Assembly: GCA_900767015.1 (NCBI GenBank)
Contig: CAAFXQ010000150.1
Coordinates: 1 to 5,861, forward strand
Source of the DNA: Clostridia bacterium
GTDB lineage: Bacteria > Bacillota > Clostridia > Oscillospirales > Acutalibacteraceae
Direction: 5' to 3'
Length of the DNA: 5,861 nucleotides
The notes under the pieces are model-generated. The model was not told the origin of the DNA. It did no database searches and saw nothing but the letters and a program-made list of their open reading frames with translations. The first letter of the stretch is position 1. Each line of letters begins with the position of its first letter. Below are positions 1-4,170 of this stretch, one piece after another. Both the position numbers and the translations under genes were made by a program.

Positions 1-25
1 GTTCAGACGTGTGCTCTTCCGATCT
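1..25. other. Illumina TruSeq adapter remnant (sequencing artefact)
   Basis: These 25 bases end in GCTCTTCCGATCT and match the 3' end of the standard TruSeq read-2/index adapter as I know it. They are library sequence, not genome. The join to real DNA is at about base 25/26. Read in the frame of the downstream gene, the adapter gives a GTG start and the peptide MCSSDL, a familiar false N-terminus in databases built from untrimmed contigs. The window therefore begins at a contig end. Confidence 0.97.
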
Positions 26-26
26 T

Positions 27-1748
27 GAAGACGGAGCTTTCCCGACAGGAACGCTTTACGACTATGACAATTATGCGCCCTTGATTGCTTCGGGCAAGTA
101 CGAAGCGAGATGGAATCTTTTAAATAACGATTTTTCGTCCGCCCTTTCCGACAGACAGACGCAAAAAGCCATTGCGAAGCTTGTTTCCGGCCTTTTCGCT
201 TCAATTGTCACAAGAAGAGGAAGCTTCGCTCAGTCTGATGTTGACACCGTAATCAGAAGTCTGTTTTCGGTCAATATCCTCGATGAAAACGGAAATGCCG
301 ATCCGACGGTCGTAACGCCCTGTTATGCGTGTCCCGTTTCGGAATATCCGGGCATAACGGACGAAAACGGTGAAGTTTCAAGCGAAGCCAAAACCCGCTT
401 TTATTCGTCGATTCCCTGCGCCGAAATTGCCGAAGCCAAGCTCGGCGAAAACTATGAGGATTATCTTTACTGCTACAATTACTGCGCCTTTTCGAATACC
501 GACGAAAACGTCAGCGGTCTGAAAGAGTTTATTGATAAGGCCGTTTCGGAAAATAAAGTCGGCGCTAAAAAAGTCGTATTGGTACCGATGAGCATGGGCG
601 CTTCGGTCGTCAGCGCTTATCTTGCCAAGTATCCGCTGGTTTCCGACAATCATGTCCGCCGTGTTGTGAGCATTGTCGGCTGTTGGAACGGAAGCGACCT
701 TGTGACCGACCTTATCAACAAAGAATATGTCAGCAATTCCGCCGACCTTTTCTATAACGGGATTATCAGCGATTTAGTCGGTGAGCCGTGGGGCTATCTT
801 GTCAATATGCTTCTGCGTGTTTTTCCGAAAGTCGCCCTTCGTGACCTTGTTGACAAGGCGGTCGGCTCGTTTGCAGACAATCTGATTCTGAACACGCCGT
901 CGATTATGGCGCTCGTTCCGTCCTACGACTACGAAAGTGTCAGACCGCTTATCAAAAGCGACAGCGTCAGAGCGCAGACCGACGAATACTACAAGGCGCA
1001 GTCAACGCTCAGGGAGAGATTGGACGCTCTTTCCGCTCAGGGTGTGACGTTCTCGTTTATTGCAGGCTACGGTCTTTCCTACGGCGAAAAGACGCCGGAC
1101 TATAAAATGTTCTCTTTCCTGAAGTCCGCCGAAAGCACAAACAGCGACGAAATTATCAACATTTCTTCGACCGCACCGGGAACAAGCTATGTCAAGCCCG
1201 GCACACGCTTTGAAGAGGAAAGCGGAAGAGTTCTTTCCCCCGACGGCTCGATTGATATTTCGACCGCATATTGTAAGGACAGCTGCTGGTATTTCTACGG
1301 TCAGAAGCATGAGCTTGAAAACAACGCCGCTGCTTTGAATCTTGCGTTCGACCTTGCTTCGGGTAAGGTGAAAACCGTATCTGACTGCGATAACTTCAGC
1401 GAGGACGGCTGTCTGTATCCGCAGTTCAACAATGCCGAGGATCTGAAAAAGCTCAATCGCAGCTATATTCCCGACATGGAAGCCTATCTTACTTCGGGCG
1501 GCACGCTCACCGAACAGCAGCAGGAAATCTATGACAAGGCTCTTGCGGTGAAAGTCAACACAGTCAACGACCCCGACGCCGACAATGCGGCGCTTGATGC
1601 GCTTTACGAGATGATGGTCGGGCTCGGAATTTATGAAAAGCCAGGCGACAGTTTCTTAGACAAGGCGCTTTCTTTCGTTTTGAAAACGGGAAACGACGCC
1701 GTGAACAAAATCATCGGACCGAAAGGGTTTATTGACCTTGCGAAGTAA
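27..1748 (+). CDS. Alpha/beta-hydrolase, lipase/esterase-like (5'-truncated)
   Basis: This is the C-terminal 573 codons of a large hydrolase. The frame stays open through the adapter, and a gene caller would start it at a false GTG at base 9. Residue numbers here count from that GTG. Residues 188-200 (KVVLVPMSMGASV) form a strand followed by a nucleophile elbow, with Ser195 as the likely nucleophile; the first Gly of the usual GxSxG is Pro193. The preceding stretch YLYCYNYCAFSNTDENVSGL and the helix after it (LKEFIDKAV) resemble the core of LCAT/PGAP1-type lipases. Asp380 (TNSDEII) and His434 (GQKHELENN) follow in canonical Ser-Asp-His order and are the best triad candidates. The remaining roughly 145 residues look helical, without a domain I recognise. 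Any signal peptide lies in the missing part, so export cannot be judged. The gene ends at TAA before a strong hairpin. The alpha/beta-hydrolase fold is fairly secure; the substrate is unknown. Confidence 0.8.
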   Translation, partial: EDGAFPTGTLYDYDNYAPLIASGKYEARWNLLNNDFSSALSDRQTQKAIAKLVSGLFASIVTRRGSFAQSDVDTVIRSLFSVNILDENGNADPTVVTPCYACPVSEYPGITDENGEVSSEAKTRFYSSIPCAEIAEAKLGENYEDYLYCYNYCAFSNTDENVSGLKEFIDKAVSENKVGAKKVVLVPMSMGASVVSAYLAKYPLVSDNHVRRVVSIVGCWNGSDLVTDLINKEYVSNSADLFYNGIISDLVGEPWGYLVNMLLRVFPKVALRDLVDKAVGSFADNLILNTPSIMALVPSYDYESVRPLIKSDSVRAQTDEYYKAQSTLRERLDALSAQGVTFSFIAGYGLSYGEKTPDYKMFSFLKSAESTNSDEIINISSTAPGTSYVKPGTRFEEESGRVLSPDGSIDISTAYCKDSCWYFYGQKHELENNAAALNLAFDLASGKVKTVSDCDNFSEDGCLYPQFNNAEDLKKLNRSYIPDMEAYLTSGGTLTEQQQEIYDKALAVKVNTVNDPDADNAALDALYEMMVGLGIYEKPGDSFLDKALSFVLKTGNDAVNKIIGPKGFIDLAK

Positions 1749-1763
1749 AAAATGAATAGTATT

Positions 1764-1803
1764 CAAGACTGCCGTTTCACAAACAGCAGTCTTGTTCTTT
1801 TAT
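1764..1803 (+). terminator. Intrinsic terminator between convergent genes
   Basis: A 9-bp perfect stem pairs CAAGACTGC (1764-1772) with GCAGTCTTG (1786-1794). Inside it, past one C/A mismatch, GTTT (1774-1777) pairs with AAAC (1781-1784) around a 3-nt CAC loop. On the + strand the hairpin is followed at once by TTCTTTTAT, a U-rich tail, and it starts 15 nt after the hydrolase stop, so it should end hydrolase transcription. The right arm and loop also encode the last residues and stop codon of the leftward radical SAM gene. On the - strand, six U residues (opposite A1747-1752) lie about 11 nt past the stem, so leftward termination is possible but weaker. Confidence 0.85.
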
Positions 1804-3462
1804 CCGTTTTATCTCATACTCTCCGCTGACTCTGTCTTTTCTTGTGTGGTCGGAAAAAATCACTTCCCCCGACGAGTAAAGCACGGCAAGCGTTCTCATG
1901 GCGCCTTTTTCGGGCGGATAGGTTTCGGCTAAAAAGCTTTTGACGGTTTTCAGCCGGCTGTCCTTAACTTGCAGGCACTTTGGAATGATAACCGAAGCGT
2001 TGGTGGCAATCCGGTCGGTGATCATCTCGTCACGAAGCCGCATTTTGTCAACGCCGGGAAGCGAGCAGAAAAAGGCAAAGCACTGTTCGGTGAACACATC
2101 GAGCGGTACGGCGCTTTCGTTCCCGATTTTCTCGGACAGCTTTTCAAAAAGCACAAACGGCGAAAGCCCGCTGACCGTCAGCACATACCGAAGCGTCCGT
2201 TTGAACCGTCCGCTGTTAGAAAGGCGGTCAAACACGCTTTCAATTTTGTGAAGCTTTCGCATTTCGTCCGCACTCAGCCACTTTGTGCTGATGACCTCAT
2301 ACGGCGGCTTTTCGCTGTATTCGATTTCGTATTCCGCCGCCTTTTCTTCAAGAAATGAGCCGTGGAGCACCTTTAAAAAGCCGAGCTGAAGCATATTTGC
2401 ACCGAGGGCGTACGCACGGTTGAAGCTTTCTTTGACCGAAGCGTAATCCTCATACGGCAGCCCGAAAATCAGGTCGGTATGCACATGGCAGTTGCCGAAA
2501 GAGGTCAGTGTTCTGAGGTTTTCGGTGAGCTTTCCGAGGTCTGTTTTGCGCCGGACACTTTGGAGTGTTTTCAGATTAAAGCTTTGAATTCCGGCTTCGA
2601 ACTGAACCGAGCCTTGCGGCATTGAGCCGATGAGGGCGAGCGTTTCGCCGTCTAAGATGTCGGCGGCAATCTCAAAGTGAAAGCACACGCCGCTGGGTAT
2701 CGCTTCGCCGTAGTTCTCCTTGATAAACCGCAGGATTTCCTGCGCCCGTTTTTTGTCGCAGTTAAAGGTGCGGTCAACGAATTTCACCGTCCGGGTGCCG
2801 CTCCCTGCCAGCGTGAGAATATCCCTTTTGACCCGGTCGAGCGAAAAGAAACGGACGCTCCCTTTTTCGCCGGACAGACAGAACGCACACGAAAACGGAC
2901 AGCCCCGGCTTGCTTCGATATAGGCAAGCTTATTGTTGAACGACCCCGGCGTGACGGCTTTGAATGCTTCGGGCGGGTCGCAGAAAAGCTTATGAAGCTT
3001 GCCCGATCGGATTTCTTCTGCGTCCCGGTAAGTGCAAAGACCGTCGGGAATGTCTGCTTTTTCCTTAAGACAGCTGACGAGCGCAGGCAAGGCTTCTTCA
3101 CCCTCGCCGCAGATGATAAAGTCGATAAATTCGTGCTTTTCCAATATGTCACGGCTGTTGAAGCTGACCTCGGGGCCGCCTAAGATGACTGCGGTTCCGG
3201 GGTGCTCTTTTTTGAGCCGTTCGGCAAGGGATAACACGAATTCAATGTTCCAGATATAACACGAAAAGCCGACGGCGTCCGGGGCTTCGTCGGCGATTCT
3301 ATGATAGACTGCGTCTTTCGGTTCGTTGATGGTTCCCTCGACCGAGCCGACGGAAAATTCATCGACAGGAAGCTTTTCACGAAGTGCCGCAAGAAGATAC
3401 GAGGCGGCAAGGGAAGCGTGGATATATTTGGCGTTGACGCTGACAAGAACAACCTTATACAC
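1777..3462 (-). CDS. B12-binding-domain radical SAM protein with DUF4080-like C-terminus
   Basis: The product is 561 aa from GTG at 3462. Residues 1-135 form a cobalamin-binding-like Rossmann domain: hydrophobic start (VYKVVLVSVNAKYIHASL), VGFSCYIWN at 64-72, GGPEVS at 95-100 and CGEGEEAL at 118-125. It lacks the DxHxxG cobalamin-ligand motif. Residues 180-375 are the radical SAM core. Cys188, Cys192 and Cys195 (CPFSCAFC) make the CxxxCxxC site for the [4Fe-4S] cluster that cleaves S-adenosylmethionine, followed by KFVDRTFN, FEAGIQSFN and DLIFGLPYE. Residues from about 380 match the region I know as DUF4080 in such proteins. Family members are cytosolic; relatives in the class carry out methylations or ring rearrangements, but the substrate here is unknown. 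The GTG start lies 4 nt after the upstream stop and puts the first beta strand where relatives begin. ATG at 3495 is a real alternative with a better Shine-Dalgarno; ATG at 3528 would overlap the upstream gene by 62 nt. It is co-transcribed with the YbaK-family gene. Confidence 0.9.
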   Translation of the reverse strand: MYKVVLVSVNAKYIHASLAASYLLAALREKLPVDEFSVGSVEGTINEPKDAVYHRIADEAPDAVGFSCYIWNIEFVLSLAERLKKEHPGTAVILGGPEVSFNSRDILEKHEFIDFIICGEGEEALPALVSCLKEKADIPDGLCTYRDAEEIRSGKLHKLFCDPPEAFKAVTPGSFNNKLAYIEASRGCPFSCAFCLSGEKGSVRFFSLDRVKRDILTLAGSGTRTVKFVDRTFNCDKKRAQEILRFIKENYGEAIPSGVCFHFEIAADILDGETLALIGSMPQGSVQFEAGIQSFNLKTLQSVRRKTDLGKLTENLRTLTSFGNCHVHTDLIFGLPYEDYASVKESFNRAYALGANMLQLGFLKVLHGSFLEEKAAEYEIEYSEKPPYEVISTKWLSADEMRKLHKIESVFDRLSNSGRFKRTLRYVLTVSGLSPFVLFEKLSEKIGNESAVPLDVFTEQCFAFFCSLPGVDKMRLRDEMITDRIATNASVIIPKCLQVKDSRLKTVKSFLAETYPPEKGAMRTLAVLYSSGEVIFSDHTRKDRVSGEYEIKRIKEQDCCL

Positions 3463-3466
3463 GTTG

Positions 3467-3943
3467 TTACTCTGCCTGTCTGATTTTGCAGACATCGACC
3501 CATTCCTTATAACCCGAAAGCTTTTCAAGCTCGGGAATCGTCAGCTCAATGGCGCTGTTACTGCTTCCGCAGGCGGGAAAGACCGTTTCGAAGCGCCGGA
3601 GCGACTCGTCAAGATAAACCGTGACGCCGTCGTTGACCGCAAACGGGCAGACGCCTCCGACCTTGTGACCGATGAGCGTTTCGACCTGCTCGGCGGTGAG
3701 CATGGTGGCTTTCTGATGAAATTGATCCTTGAATTTGCGGTTATCGACCTTGACGTCTCCGGCGGCGACGATCATCACCGCTTGTCCGTCCACAAGAAAG
3801 GTCAGCGATTTGGCGATTCTCTTGCCCTCACAGCCGAGTGCGGCGGCGGCAAGCTCCACGGTGGCGCTCGAAACGTCAAACTCCTGTATTTTTTCTGCGA
3901 AGCCGTATTTCGTTAAATAGCTTCTGACTTTTTCGATTGACAT
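3467..3943 (-). CDS. YbaK/EbsC-family protein (aminoacyl-tRNA deacylase-like)
   Basis: This 158-aa protein is a complete single-domain member of the YbaK/aminoacyl-tRNA-synthetase-associated family. Proteins of this family hydrolyse mischarged aminoacyl-tRNAs in trans, for example Cys- or Ala-tRNA(Pro), in the cytosol. Visible hallmarks are Lys45 in RIAKSLTFLVDG (the position of the conserved substrate-contacting Lys), the glycine motif GHKVGGVCPFAV at 92-103, and PACGSSNSAIELT at 123-135. The length is normal for the family and the ATG start is clear, with AAAGGA 10 nt upstream. It is the first gene of a leftward pair and the radical SAM start follows its stop by 4 nt. The family assignment is firm. 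The mischarged tRNA it clears cannot be read from the sequence; the GGVCPF version differs from E. coli YbaK (GGISPLG), so I give no gene symbol. Confidence 0.92.
   Translation of the reverse strand: MSIEKVRSYLTKYGFAEKIQEFDVSSATVELAAAALGCEGKRIAKSLTFLVDGQAVMIVAAGDVKVDNRKFKDQFHQKATMLTAEQVETLIGHKVGGVCPFAVNDGVTVYLDESLRRFETVFPACGSSNSAIELTIPELEKLSGYKEWVDVCKIRQAE
3501..3508 (-). promoter_or_regulatory. Candidate Shine-Dalgarno for an alternative radical SAM start
   Basis: On the - strand AAGGAATG lies inside the YbaK-family coding region. Its AAGGA core ends 8 nt before ATG at 3495, which is in frame with the radical SAM gene and would add 11 residues (MSAKSDRQSNN) to its N-terminus, overlapping the upstream gene by 29 nt. 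Before the GTG at 3462 there is only a weak, distant AGG. The AAGGA also encodes the Lys-Glu of YKEWVD, so it may be coincidence. Confidence 0.4.
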
Positions 3944-3953
3944 TTTAACTCAG

Positions 3954-3959
3954 TCCTTT
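3954..3959 (-). promoter_or_regulatory. Shine-Dalgarno for the YbaK-family gene
   Basis: AAAGGA on the - strand sits 10 nt before the ATG at 3943, a usable though slightly long spacing. It supports this start for the 158-aa protein. Confidence 0.7.
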
Positions 3960-3974
3960 GATTTGTTTTTACCT

Positions 3975-4003
3975 ATTTTATAGCGAAAGAGGGCGGCTGT
4001 CAA
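3975..4003 (-). promoter_or_regulatory. Sigma-A-type promoter for the YbaK/radical SAM pair
   Basis: On the - strand a perfect -35 box TTGACA (4003-3998) is followed by a 17-nt spacer and a -10 box TAAAAT (3980-3975), which matches the consensus at five of six positions. Transcription should begin near 3968, leaving a leader of about 25 nt that holds the Shine-Dalgarno. Only the 6-bp boxes and spacing support this, but the match is close to ideal. No leftward gene lies nearer. Confidence 0.8.
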
Positions 4004-4027
4004 GCAAAAACCGAATCGGGACGTTAT

Positions 4028-4060
4028 GCAGTCGGTTTCGGCTGCTCTTGTTGATTTTTT
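4028..4060 (+). terminator. Possible terminator hairpin upstream of the helicase promoter
   Basis: GCAGTCG (4028-4034) pairs with CGGCTGC (4039-4045), six Watson-Crick pairs plus one T-G wobble, around a GTTT loop. The next bases are TCTTGTTGA and then seven T residues (4054-4060). This resembles a rightward intrinsic terminator, with the U-run offset about 8 nt from the stem. No rightward gene lies just upstream. It could stop transcripts antisense to the YbaK-family gene before they enter the helicase gene, or it may be incidental. The - strand side has no U-run next to the stem. Confidence 0.4.
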
Positions 4061-4109
4061 TAAGTTTTTGTTCTTTTATTAAGAATATTAAATTTTCGTT
4101 TGTTTTCTG

Positions 4110-4138
4110 TTGAGTTTTTCGAGAATTTATTGTACAAT
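4110..4138 (+). promoter_or_regulatory. Sigma-A-type promoter for the helicase gene
   Basis: A -35 box TTGAGT (4110-4115, four of six consensus bases) lies exactly 17 nt before a -10 box TACAAT (4133-4138, five of six). The surrounding region is AT-rich. Transcription should start near 4145, giving a leader of about 26 nt before the ATG at 4171. The -10 box sits inside a perfect palindrome, which suggests this promoter may be regulated. Confidence 0.72.
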
Positions 4139-4142
4139 AAAT
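4125..4142. promoter_or_regulatory. Perfect 18-bp palindrome over the -10 box (operator candidate)
   Basis: ATTTATTGTACAATAAAT reads the same on both strands with no spacer and fully covers the helicase -10 box. A dimeric regulator bound here would block RNA polymerase. It is not the GAAC-N4-GTTC LexA site used by many Firmicutes. The high A+T content raises the chance of random symmetry, so the operator role is an inference; the symmetry itself is exact. Confidence 0.5.
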
Positions 4143-4159
4143 CGGTATATCTTTTATAT

Positions 4160-4163
4160 GGAG
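4160..4163 (+). promoter_or_regulatory. Shine-Dalgarno for the helicase gene
   Basis: GGAG lies 7 nt before ATG at 4171, which is good spacing. It fixes the helicase start there. An ATG at 4158 is out of frame and overlaps this site. Confidence 0.8.
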
Positions 4164-4170
4164 ACGTTTC

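Noticed and set aside
9..26. GTG start at base 9 with peptide MCSSDL as the real N-terminus of the hydrolase
   Set aside because: These codons are adapter sequence; the true start is upstream of the contig end.
2677..3183. 168-codon + strand open frame and overlapping - strand frame (2784-3152)
   Set aside because: Both are out-of-frame shadows of the radical SAM core, which holds the CxxxCxxC motif in this interval.
3326..3916. 196-codon open frame on the + strand opposite the YbaK/radical SAM pair
   Set aside because: It mirrors codon bias of the strongly supported - strand genes and shows no domain signature. It would also cross two real genes.
4008..4038. Inverted repeat AAACCGA / TCGGTTT with a 17-nt loop
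   Set aside because: The right arm competes with the stronger compact hairpin at 4028-4045, and the large loop makes it less stable. I do not call it a separate element.
4110..4145. LexA (SOS) box upstream of the helicase
   Set aside because: Neither GAAC-N4-GTTC nor a close variant is visible; the palindrome present has a different core (TTGTACAA).
4129..4157. A second, leftward promoter using the palindrome's mirror-image TACAAT
   Set aside because: On the - strand the position 17 nt upstream reads ATAAAA, a poor -35 box, and the near-consensus promoter at 3975-4003 already serves the leftward genes.
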